Below, piece by piece: positions 1 to 9,133 of a stretch of DNA of 64,000 nucleotides. The position numbers were made by a program, and so were the translations under genes. Below the pieces are notes generated by a model. That model did no database searches. It had not been told where the DNA came from and was given only the letters and a program-made list of their open reading frames with translations. The DNA is from Rehmannia glutinosa. Its lineage: Eukaryota; Streptophyta; Magnoliopsida; Lamiales; Orobanchaceae. Location of the stretch: NCBI GenBank assembly GCA_016081115.2, contig CM071935.1, positions 26,268,653-26,332,652 of the forward strand, given 5' to 3'. Position 1 is the first letter of the stretch. Each line of letters opens with the position of its first letter.

Positions 1-263
1 GTGCGACCGGTTGGAGTCGACGTCGACCGGTCGAGGTAGATGTCGACCAGTCGCCCTGTGTAAATGTGTATTCTCTTTTTCAAACGTCTATTTGTGTGCG
101 GCCGTCGCTTAAAGTCTGACGGCAAAAAAATGTAACCGTTGTCAGTGAGACATCTTTTCCTTAATTTGTGGGATTGATTTCTAACTCTTTTTCTTCAATT
201 GTCTTGCAATTTTTTACGAAATTCATGTCCCCAAGAGGAGCCTATCATGTACAAGACATCTTC

Positions 264-271
264 TATAAATA
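264..271 (+). promoter_or_regulatory. TATA box of Copia-1 5' LTR
   Basis: TATAAATA lies in the expected part of the LTR. It recurs at the equivalent place in the Copia-2 LTR (22682-22689) and, reversed, in Copia-R (25976-25983). Transcription would start near 295, which puts the hairpin array in the RNA leader. Confidence 0.7.
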
Positions 272-506
272 GAGGAAGAATTGAAGCAACACAATAAGAG
301 AGAAAACTACAACACAACAAGATACACTCAAGAATACACTCGTTCTTACATTGTCTTATTTCTTGTTGTAATTTGCCTAGCTATTCACTTTCACATTCTT
401 GAGGTCTAGGCTATTCTTGATTACACTTGCACTCTATTGTATTATCAATTATCGAGTTGCAATCTTGAATTTGTGGTCGTCATTCAAACACAAGATATCC
501 TTGTGA

Positions 507-766
507 GTGTTCTTGTGGTAAGAACACACTTGGGTGAACTAGGTGTTAGGTGTAAGAAGATTGTGGTAATCTTCTTGTCGAGGTGTTGAAGAGTGTGGTG
601 CTCTTCAAGGGTGAAGATTGTGGTAATCTTCACAAGGTGCCGTTTGAAGATTGTGGTAATCTTCAAGAAGAGATTGTGGTAATCTCAAAGGTGGTGTTGA
701 AGAAGAGTGTGGTGCTCTTCAAGGTGTTGGTGTAAGATTTTGTTGTAATAATTTTGGTAATTATTA
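507..766 (+). other. Hairpin array in LTR leader (8 stem-loops, loop G/T-TGGT)
   Basis: Eight short inverted repeats lie at 507-527, 554-576, 586-608, 611-633, 644-666, 670-686, 702-720 and 746-766. Stems are 6-9 bp and the loop is GTGGT (TTGGT in the last). Examples of paired arms are GTGTTCTT with AAGAACAC, AAGAAGATT with AATCTTCTT, TTGAAGAGT with GCTCTTCAA, and TAATAATT with AATTATTA. The last hairpin touches the AATAAA at 766-771. All would be in R of the RNA, so they would be present at both ends of the genomic transcript. The function is unknown. Confidence 0.85.
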
Positions 767-991
767 ATAAAATCTTTTTCTCTTTTCGAAACCCATCCCG
801 GATATACTGGGGTGGTAGAGCACGTAGTCCCTAGGTGGGGTGAAGCTCTATAAATCGACGTGTGCTATTTACTTTCCGCACCTTTATTATTGTGTTTGAG
901 CATTTGGTTTGAAAAAGAGGGTAAAATCAAAAAGATGGAGATAATCTATTCACCCCCCCTCTAGATTATCGTAGCCGCTTGGACTTACAAG

Positions 992-1004
992 TGGTATCAG
1001 TGCC
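992..1004 (+). other. Primer binding site, Copia-1
   Basis: TGGTATCAGTGCC lies two bases after the LTR end. It matches the plant initiator-Met tRNA primer site TGGTATCAGAGCC except for one base. Copia-2 has the unaltered form. Confidence 0.9.
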
Positions 1005-1053
1005 AAACTCTTTGGCAAGCTCGTTCCACATCGCGAGTAAAGAGGAACGATTA

Positions 1054-2448
1054 TCGGCTACGAATGAAGTCTACCTTGCCGGCGCCTCCACCACCAAGCC
1101 ACCACTATTTGATTCCAAAAATTTTACATTTTGGAAAGAAAGAATGGAATGCTATTTACAAAGTTGCGGGTTCGATATTTGGAACACCGTCATCAATGGA
1201 GAATCCATTCCGACGAAGAACACACCACACACCTCTAAAGGCTTCAAAGAGCTCAATGATGAAGAGAAGAGAATCATCTCCTTAAATGGTAAAGCTCTTA
1301 ATATTTTACATTGTTCACTTACCACTTTGGAATTTGATCATGTTGTAGGTATTCGATCGGCACATGAAGTATGGCAAAAATTAGAAGCCATCTATCAAGT
1401 ATATGCAAATAAAAGGAGCAACTCAAAAGCATCTACTTCTCAAATGGATACAACATAAAATCCAACAATATGGGATGAGCCTCTTACAAATTCCGATGAT
1501 GAAGTCAAAAAATGTCTTATGGGCTTCGAAAAAGAAAACAAGGTAAGTTCTAAACCTTCTACCTCTTATGATAATGATTATAGTGATTTGCAATATGATT
1601 ATGATGAACTTCAAAATGAATTCCAAAGCTTGCTTGTTAAATACAAAAATTTGAAAAAGGAATTCAATGTTTTGAAAAATGAAAAGGATAGTTTATTTAC
1701 TTCCTATAAATCACTATCATGTGCTCACACCACCACTCTTGACAAGGTTAGAAACCTTGAGAAAGAAAATAGTACTCTTGTTGAGGATATAAATTGCTTG
1801 AAAAATGATTTATCTAAATCCAACTTGAGTGCCGATAGAATGACCAATATTGTTGATTGTTGTGATAATTCGATACTAGAACTTGATCATAAGCCTAAGG
1901 GTGTTAATCATATGAAAAAGACTCAAATCCCTATGCATATTGGTCATTATGCTCCTAGAATTATTACTTGCTTTTATTGCGGTAAAAAGGGTCATACGGT
2001 AAAAACTTGCCGAGCTAGAAATAGCTCTAATTATTGTTGGAGACCTAAAAGTCTCAAGACTAATCCCAAAGGACCCAAACACATGAGGGTACCACAAAAC
2101 ATTGTCATATTAGGTACCCGGCGAAATAATCATCGAAGAAAATTTATACCGCCAAGAAGACATCAAATGACCGTTTCATTTGATCAAAGAAGGAGAAACT
2201 ATTTTCGACAAAGCCAATTTCCAAGAAGAGGATATAATCAAAAATGGGAAGAACACAATCCTTGGAAATGGCAAAGACATCATCAACAAGATGATTTTCA
2301 AAGAAGAAAAGACTTTCAACAATGGGAAGGCAACAAACCTTGGAAATGGAGTAATCAAAGAAGTCATCATCAACAAAGTGACTTCTCAAGGGGAAGATAT
2401 CATCAACAATGGGAACGACACAACCCATTGAAATGGCGTAATTGGTAA
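1054..2448 (+). pseudogene. gag of Copia-1 (broken)
   Basis: The N-terminal part matches the copia gag family (PLFDSKNFTFWKERMECYL) and parallels Copia-2 gag. The start codon position reads TCG (1054) where Copia-2 has ATG. A 270-bp in-frame segment is missing at 1390-1399, and a TAA stop sits at 1456-1458. The same frame then continues with a CLMGFEKE segment, a predicted coiled coil (about 1600-1830) and a complete CCHC zinc knuckle at about 1969-2010 (C-x2-C-x4-H-x4-C). It ends in a basic, Trp-rich repeat tail at 2239-2448 built on PWKW and HHQQ motifs. The protein would be the virus-like-particle protein. It cannot be made intact here. Confidence 0.85.
2239..2448 (+). repeat. Trp/His/Gln-rich tandem repeat tail of Copia-1 gag
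   Basis: Two and a half units of 26-29 codons share the order QxWExxxPWKW, then HHQQxDF, then basic residues. They lie C-terminal to the zinc knuckle. The tail is strongly basic and aromatic, which suggests nucleic-acid binding by inference. The stop at 2446-2448 ends the frame. Confidence 0.7.
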
Positions 2449-3410
2449 CCCGTATCTCCCTAGTTAAATATGTATTTTATTTTTTATTATGCATGCTTTT
2501 ATTTGTGTCTTAATTGCAAAATGAGTTTTCAAGTATTTATTTTTTTAATTAAGGTCTTCAATATATATTTGTGCTTTTAAAATATTTTTGAAAAAGAAGA
2601 CCTTATATGATGTTTTTAAAACTCTTGTGCATTTCTGTAGACTAAAGTGTGTTATCATCTCTTATGGATTTTTATGGCATGAGCTTACTTGTGATATCTC
2701 TTAGCCTATACTTTTATCATTATGATTTGTGCTAGATTTGTTTTAAGTATTGTGTAGGATTTACATATTTTTACAAATGGCCATTTACGTCATTATTTGT
2801 CAAGAAAGACATAAATTATCGAGGTACGTTTACTTGTGTTATTCTTACTCTTATAGACTCGATATATGTATTGCCATGTGCCTATGCGCTTGTTTTTCAT
2901 AGTATTTCATACAAGTGCCATTAAGAGGATTTTTAGATTTTTTTTGAAAGGCACTATTCGATATTTGATTGCACATATTTGCTTTGTCAACTCTTGTTCA
3001 AATACTTCTTTTAAATGAGGTCTCAACTATATGCTATCAGATTTTCAAATTTCAAAAGAGACCTTTTATAGCTTTCTTAAGCTTATTTGAACTTGCATGA
3101 TTTAGTAGACTCTTGATGATCTTCTAAATGCATAGTATGTATTTCTTGCTTGATGGTCTATATATATAGTGTCTATTTCTACTATGCTCTTATGCAAGAT
3201 ATTTTGTGATTAATGATTGAGGCATGTTTTTACACTTGGGCTATTTTTTTGCTTATATAAGCGTTGCCGTTAATGAGTTTGTTAAGTTGTGTAGATGAGA
3301 AATGAAGTACTCCAAATATTAGTTACCTCAAAATATTTGGATGAAAATGTTCTATTATGAATACCTTAGATCAATTGGATGCCCTATGATGATAGTGATG
3401 AAGAAGACAA
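2449..3410 (+). other. Copia-1 internal AT-rich region with long hairpins; PR and IN missing
   Basis: No protease or integrase motif can be read here, although both belong between gag and RT. Inverted repeats occur at 2550-2605 (10-bp arms, TAAGGTCTTC with GAAGACCTTA), 2914-2955 (AGTGCC with GGCACT) and 3018-3064 (AGGTCTC with GAGACCT). A segment near 2817-2985 recurs near 4066-4225. Confidence 0.55.
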
Positions 3411-4420
3411 AAAGGGTATTCCGGAACAAACTCGATGACCAAGGCAACATTGGTCGAACTAAGGCGAGGTTAGTAGCTCGAAGGTATTTTCAAGAAGAAG
3501 GTAATTAATTTTAATGTAACATTTGCACTCATAGCACATTTAGTAGCTATTTGCATTTTCCTTGCCCATTCTTGTTTTAAGAAAATTTCAAGCTTTACCA
3601 AATGGATGTTAAATCCAATTTTCTAAATGGTTTTATTCAAATATAAGTCTATCGGAGTTTAAAATTTTAGGCCAAATGATTTTTATAAAAGGCCTTGTAC
3701 GGTTGATAGACTTAGCTATTTTTGCAAAATGATTTTACAAAAGGTAAAGTTGATACTATACTTCTTGTTTTGAAAAAGGGCAAGGTTGTTTACTTGTGCA
3801 AATTTATGTTGATAATATTTATGGTGCTACTAATAAATATTTGTGCAAGATATTTTTCCAAGTCAATGCAAGGTGAACCTAAGATGATCATGATGAGGGA
3901 AGCTCAAATTTGATCATTGGAATTCAAATTACTCAATGCCAAGAAGATGGTTATATTTCAAAAGAACTCTTGAAGGAGTTAGGCATTGAAGAAAGAAGAA
4001 CTATCTCAACCTCTATGGCTAAAGATTGACAAAGGTTGAGAAAGGCATGTTGGTCGACAAACAAATTCGAGGTATGTTTTCTTGTATTATTCCTATAGAC
4101 TCGACATTCCATATGCCTTATGTCTATATGCTCGACTTCAAAAACTATCCCAACGAATCTCATTAAAGTGCCATTAAAAGAAATTTTCAAATATTTGAAA
4201 GGCACTTCTTCTTATGACTTGTTGTATCCAAAGCTTTAAAACGTTCTTATTTTTTTGGGATAACAAGTTCGGTATCTATTATACGGTTATTCGTATTTAA
4301 AATTTGGTTCGTCATAATTGAACTAAACATATTGAGATTCGATATATTTTTTAAGGGATTGTGATATTTAACAAAAACTTGAGATGTGTTTAATTCCATC
4401 TCAAGGATAACTCGCGGACT
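3411..4420 (+). pseudogene. Reverse transcriptase and RNase H remnant of Copia-1
   Basis: At 3411-3506 the copia RT signature VFRNKLDDQGN...KARLVA is readable. Frame-shifted pieces matching the MDVKS.FLNGF region (about 3600-3640), the FTKGKVD segment (3736-3760) and the YVDD box region (about 3805-3830) follow. The piece at about 4310-4370 corresponds to the RNase H motif that Copia-R keeps as NRTKHIEIRHHFLRD. Many stops and indels rule out function. RT and RNase H would copy element RNA into cDNA. Confidence 0.75.
4166..4207 (+). repeat. Fourth long hairpin of Copia-1
   Basis: AAGTGCC (4166-4172) pairs with GGCACTT (4201-4207). It sits inside a segment (about 4066-4225) that is a diverged direct copy of 2817-2985. 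The base of the loop reads TTTGAAA as in the hairpin at 2914-2955. Confidence 0.6.
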
Positions 4421-5787
4421 TTTTGATCGTTAACCGCCGAGTATTTTACCTCATTTCGAGCTTGATTATGACATAATGTATATTGAATGAGGTCTACGTT
4501 TGCATTTTGCACGTTTTAAAACTTAGGGGCGAAAAATCGGATTTTTGGATCAAATTTCGGATTTTCAAAACGAAAAAGAACCATTTGAATGATTGGGGCA
4601 AGGCCGACCCCGTCGCCGAAGCCGTCGACCGCCCGCCCGCTGGACCGTCGCCCTTGGCTATTGTTTGGCTTAAAATGGTTCTGTTTCCAGACTTAGCCAT
4701 TATGGTTTATTTTGTCCATTTTTTCGTCCCCTTCGCAAATTGCACACAAATTTCACTCCAAATTTGTTTTATTGCATACATTTTATACTTTGGGGATTAT
4801 CTAGCTCGGTTATCATCATCATTGATCGTCTTTACCGATCGAATGGTAAGAATTTCACTCTCTTTAGCTCAATTGGGTTGAACCCTTGAGTTTGTGGCTT
4901 ATATGTATTTTTCTTGATGCAATTCATATATTTTTGTGATGAGCTTATTGATTGTTGATGATTGATATTTGTTAAATTGTATTTGGTGATTAAAAACTTG
5001 GCTTGATTTCATTTACAAGGGCTATATATATCATTTTCTAATTTTGACGCCCGCCAAGTGTTCGATAAAATGTTTCAATGAAAAATTCATCACCTACATG
5101 ATTCTCTCGATTTCAAAAGTCTTATATATTTATAGAGATCATGTTTTGCTTATCAAATGATATTTCATAAGCTTCTACAAGTCGTATAATTCGACTCTTC
5201 CCTCCTATTTGGTTTAAAAGTTTCAATGTTCAAAATAGCTCGATACATCGGTTTACTTGCGCACTTTGTTATGAATATATGATGTATTTATCGTGCTAAC
5301 ATTCTTTTTGATGATTCCAAAGGGGGAGAAACAGGTTATAAGCTCTTTAGCTCAAAGAAGCTAAGATAAGCTTAACGAAAAGAAGCTATAAGCTATGGCT
5401 TCATAAAGCCATAAGTTGTGGATCATATTTAGTCCACTTGGTGCATTATGGTTATGTATGAATCATGGTCCATTGGTTGTAGTATGGACTTATATATGGT
5501 TCTTATGATGTCTCTTTGACAGGGGGAGCTTTTAAGTTTTTGATACTTAAGCTCAATATTGAAAAGCTAAGATTTTAGCTTATGTTGAAGTTGCTTCTAT
5601 ATTATTTTTGTTGTGCATGTTGATAGGGGGAGCTTTTGCTATATATTTTTGAATATCTCTACTCCCATCCTTGTATTTATTTTGCATGGAATGTTGTCGC
5701 TCACAACGGATAGTTTTTCTTGCAACCGGTAAAATTGTTTTGTTTTCAAAATCGACCTCGTTAAAATTGTTTTGGTTTGTAATCATC
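4421..5787 (+). other. Copia-1 3' untranslated region with repeated purine tracts and palindromes
   Basis: No credible coding sequence lies here. The region matches, in reverse, 26633-27830 of Copia-R. Three polypurine-like tracts precede the true one: 5319-5330, 5521-5528 and 5625-5632, all around AGGGGGAG. Tight hairpins lie between them, for example TATGGCTT with AAGCCATA (5394-5413) and AAGCTAA with TTAGCTT (5564-5581). Confidence 0.6.
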
Positions 5788-5800
5788 AAAAAGGGGGAGA
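5788..5800 (+). other. Polypurine tract, Copia-1
   Basis: AAAAAGGGGGAGA ends one base before the 3' LTR start TGTTTGATAAA at 5802. This is the plus-strand primer site of the element. Confidence 0.9.
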
Positions 5801-5801
5801 T

Positions 5802-7302
5802 TGTTTGATAAATGGTTTTATCATGATTTTGATGATTTTGTTTTTACACCAAAACAATGTTTTTAAAGGTTGTCCATATACTCCTAAATGATTTAAAATG
5901 GTTTTAATATTCTCCGGAGTATTTCTTCAAGTTTTATTTTCGACAAAATTGGACAACACTTTTAATGATTTTATGTCAAAGTGTTTTTACTTCAAAACAA
6001 TGTCCCTGTATGTTGTCCTAATACTCCCGATCGGTCTAAAATGTTTTTACTATTTTTCGGAGTATTTCTTGAAGTTTATTTTCGATATAAAATTGGACAA
6101 CACTTTTGTTTTGAGGTCAACCGGTCGCCGTATAGGGCAACCCGTACGAAAGTTGAGGAAAACAGAAAACTTCATGTTTGCGAGAAAATGGTCGAGGCAA
6201 CAACCGTCGCCCTATAGGGCAACCGTCTTAGTGCCCGACTGTCGACCCATAGGGCGGCCGTGCACTGGAGCAAAAATTGAAACAGAACTCCCGCCCCCTT
6301 TTTTTTTAGTTTGTGCGACCGGTTGGAGTCGACGTCGATCGGTCGAGGTAGACGTAGACCGGTCGCCCTGTGTAAATGTGTATTCTCTTTTTCAAACGTC
6401 TATTTGTGTGCGACCGGTCGCCCTTAAGTTTGACAGCAAAAATGTAACCGTTGTGCAGCAGACATCTTTTCCTTAATTTGTGGGATTGGTTTCTAACAAC
6501 TCTTTTCTTCAATTGTCTTGCAATTTTTTACAGAATTCATGTCCCCAAGAGGAGCCTATCATGTACAAGACATCTTCTATAAATAGAGGAAGAATTGAAG
6601 CAACACAATAAGAGAGAAAACTACAACACAACAAGATACACTCAAGAATACACTTGTTCTTACATTGTCTTATTTCTTGTTGTAATTTGCCTAGCTATTC
6701 ACTTTCACATTCTTGAGGTCTAGGCTATTCTTGATTACACTTGCACTCTATTGTATTATCAATTATCGAGTTGTAATCTTGAATTTGTGGTCGTCATTCA
6801 AACACAAGATATCCTTGTGAGTGTTCTTGTGGTAAGAACACACTTGGGTGAACTAGGTGTTAGGTGTAAGAAGATTGTGGTAATCTTCTTGTTGAGGTGT
6901 TGAAGAGTGTGGTGCTCTTCAAGGGTGAAGATTGTGGTAATCTTCACAAGGTGCCGTTTGAAGATTGTGGTAATCTTCAAGAAGAGATTGTGGTAATCTC
7001 AAAGGTGGTGTTGAAGAAGAGTGTGGTGCTCTTCAAGGTGTTGGTGTAAGATTTTGTTGTAATAATTTTGGTAATTATTAATAAAATCTTTTTCTCTTTT
7101 CGAAACCCATCCCGGATATACTGGGGTGGTAGAGCACGTAGTCCCTAGGTGGGGTGAAGCTCTATAAATCGACGTGTGCTATTTACTTTCCGCACCTTTA
7201 TTATTGTGTTTGAGCATTTGGTTTGAAAAAGAGGGTAAAATCGAAAAGATGGAGATAATCTATTCACCCCCCTCTAGATTATCGTAGCCGCTAGGACTTA
7301 CA
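5802..7302 (+). repeat. Copia-1 3' LTR (1501 bp)
   Basis: It runs from TG at 5802 to CA at 7302. Its last 989 bp match the start of the window. U3 holds several CGACCGGTCG-type palindromes (for example 6411-6420) and the R region repeats the hairpin array at 6821-7080. Confidence 0.95.
6821..7080 (+). other. Hairpin array in Copia-1 3' LTR
   Basis: The same eight G/T-TGGT hairpins as at 507-766, from GTGTTCTT with AAGAACAC (6821-6841) to TAATAATT with AATTATTA (7060-7080), followed at once by AATAAA. Confidence 0.85.
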
Positions 7303-8050
7303 ATAACATCCCCGAACATTCTGTAGTTTTGCTTGCACATTGGATCAACCCAAAATAATCGTGTAAGCTAGTCGTTTTCATCAACGTCATAGTTGAATGC
7401 TATTTGGACAAACGTCAATCTTTTTCAAAAACTTATCTATAATAAGCTGTGCATCAGCTCCACAGACATAAGCTTTCAGATCTCTCTTGAAATTTTTAAA
7501 GTCGATTGGCAGTGCGCCTACATTCGAATACCCTCCAACCATCTCCTTATACAGTTGATAAGTTTTCGCTGGCCCAATGTTTGCTTTTATACAGCTTAGG
7601 ATTAATTTTTGGTGAGCCAAATTTAAAATCCTATTGGCCTTTAGAAAGTGTCTGTACTCCCCGTGCGTCAAGGAATGCGTGTGCCAGATTTCAAAACTTT
7701 TTACTGTGTAAGAACCAGATGCAGTGGCTTGGAACACGCATCCCGCCCTGCATCCCACCCTTGTCGGTTTTTTGTGTCTCACTTGTAAGACTTCGTCATC
7801 ATTTAGCACCGCGTCTTCATGAGATACAGATGAGTTGTTATCCTTTTTGAACCCTTCACGGCTGCACACTAAATATTGCATGCGTATTATACCACTGTGG
7901 AAGTGTTTGGTTGTACTAATTCTCACATCAAATCCACTGCACACCCATAATTCTTGTAGAATTGTATTCCATTGTCAACACCATCAAAATTTATCCCTTA
8001 TTTTGGAGTTATATGTTCGTCACATTCTGGTATGCAATTTGGAGATGAAT
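7303..8050 (-). pseudogene. FAR1-related (FRS) protein, N-terminal DNA-binding part
   Basis: Reading leftward, the translation gives the FAR1 DNA-binding region: IPECDEHITPK then FYKNYG near 7930-8040, then GFDVRISTTKHFHSG, a Cys residue in RVGCRAGC, and HTHSLTH. It continues with VDEND, LTRLFWVDPMCKQNYRMFGDV up to 7303. FAR1/FHY3-like proteins derive from Mutator-like transposases and act as nuclear DNA-binding proteins. This copy has frameshifts near 7935 and 7390. It stops at the Copia-1 border just where the transposase domain should begin. That domain is found on the other strand at 9134. Confidence 0.8.
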
Positions 8051-9028
8051 CCGTTGTTATTTCAATCCACTACTGTGGAACACTTGCAATTACAACTGTT
8101 TCAACAAAAAGAAATAATTAAGCAAGATTTTGAAAACACATTAGCATAATGGTAAATGAGTATAAGCAATTGTATAGTCATATATAAGCAAAGTACTGGG
8201 TCAGAACAAACGGGGTTGTAATCAAATAATTTCAATAGATACAACCTACATATGACGAAAAAACACTGATCAATTAACTTGATGGTTTATAACACCGAAA
8301 AAATGCATTTTCGATGATAGCATATATGTTTTTTAAAGAAAAAAATGAGGGATGAAGAATTGTATTTTCATGCTTTAGTAATATGTTCATAATGATAAGC
8401 ATATTCATATTCATCAATAAGCAACATTATGGATACGAACAAGAAACTTGCTGGGTAAATATGAAAAAAAAAACGTGGATGAGGAATTGAATTTTTCTGC
8501 ATTCGAAAGTATGTTGATACTTATAAGCACATTCATAGGCAAGCGAAAGCATAATTGTGATCACGAATAAGCAACTCACTGGATAAACATAAAAAAAAAT
8601 TGGGATGAAGAATTTAAATTTTTCTGGACTACCAAGTAAGTTCATATTTATAAGCATATTATTTGACACACATAAACAATATTATAGACACGCATAAACA
8701 TATTTCTGGGTAACAATCACAAAAAAAAATGAAATGATTGATTTAGGAAAAATTACGAATCAAATTTATGGCCTGGACGATTTTTTTAATAACAGATTTG
8801 GTGGAATGTGATTGCAAATTTGATGGTAACTCATCCTATTTTAGTGGGATTTATTAGATTTAGCTAACACAACTATTATTATATGGATTGATTTACCCTC
8901 AGATTGACTTTATCACATAATTTATCATCATTAATCAGGTTTAATCTCATCCATCGAAATTACTATATTCGTGGCTTGGATTTGGTCATATGTACTCATA
9001 TAATAGGGGGATCCTATATAACCCTCCC

Positions 9029-9030
<2 letters not shown>
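7945..9030. other. Non-coding spacer with diverged tandem repeat
   Basis: AT-rich sequence with no credible gene beyond the FAR1 upstream piece (to about 8050). Three diverged units of about 126 bp begin at 8350, 8477 and 8603, each starting GGATGA and ending in an A-run, and finish near 8730. Confidence 0.6.
8350..8730. repeat. Tandem repeat, 3 units of about 126 bp
   Basis: Each unit shares GGATGAxGAATT, then a TTTTTCTGxA-like block, then ATAAGCA blocks, then ACTxGGxTAAA-like sequence and a run of 8-10 A. Divergence between units is clear, so the array is old. Confidence 0.65.
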
Positions 9031-9101
<71 letters not shown>

Positions 9102-9110
9102 GAGAGAGAA
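9031..9110. repeat. Compound microsatellite (AT)n(AG)n
   Basis: About 40 bp of AT dinucleotides (9031-9070) are followed by about 40 bp of AG with one interruption. It lies just upstream of the FAR1 transposase piece, inside what looks like intron sequence. Confidence 0.95.
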
Positions 9111-9133
9111 TTCTATATACTAAAGGTAAGCAA

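Larger units (their letters stand above)
1..989 (+). repeat. Copia-1 5' LTR (partial: end of U3, R, U5)
   Basis: The segment aligns along its whole length with 6314-7302 with only scattered differences. It ends in the same GGACTTACA that ends the 3' LTR at 7302, directly before the primer site. It holds a palindrome (CGACCGGTCG, 24-33), a TATA box, a row of hairpins and an AATAAA signal at 766-771. Confidence 0.93.
1..7302 (+). mobile_element. Copia-1, degenerate Ty1/copia LTR retrotransposon (5' end outside window)
   Basis: Two near-identical LTR copies (1-989 and 5802-7302) face the same way and bracket a Met-tRNA primer site, gag remnants, decayed reverse transcriptase and RNase H, and a polypurine tract. 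The 3' LTR is 1501 bp, so about 510 bp of the 5' LTR lies before the window. Protease and integrase are missing. The high LTR similarity suggests a fairly recent insertion of a copy that was already defective. The 5 bases after the 3' LTR are ATAAC; the matching upstream duplication cannot be checked here. Confidence 0.93.

Noticed and set aside
507..766. Regularly spaced short palindromic repeats, superficially CRISPR-like
   Set aside because: Units are not separated by unique spacers of constant length, there are no cas genes, and the array lies inside eukaryotic LTRs in several copies.
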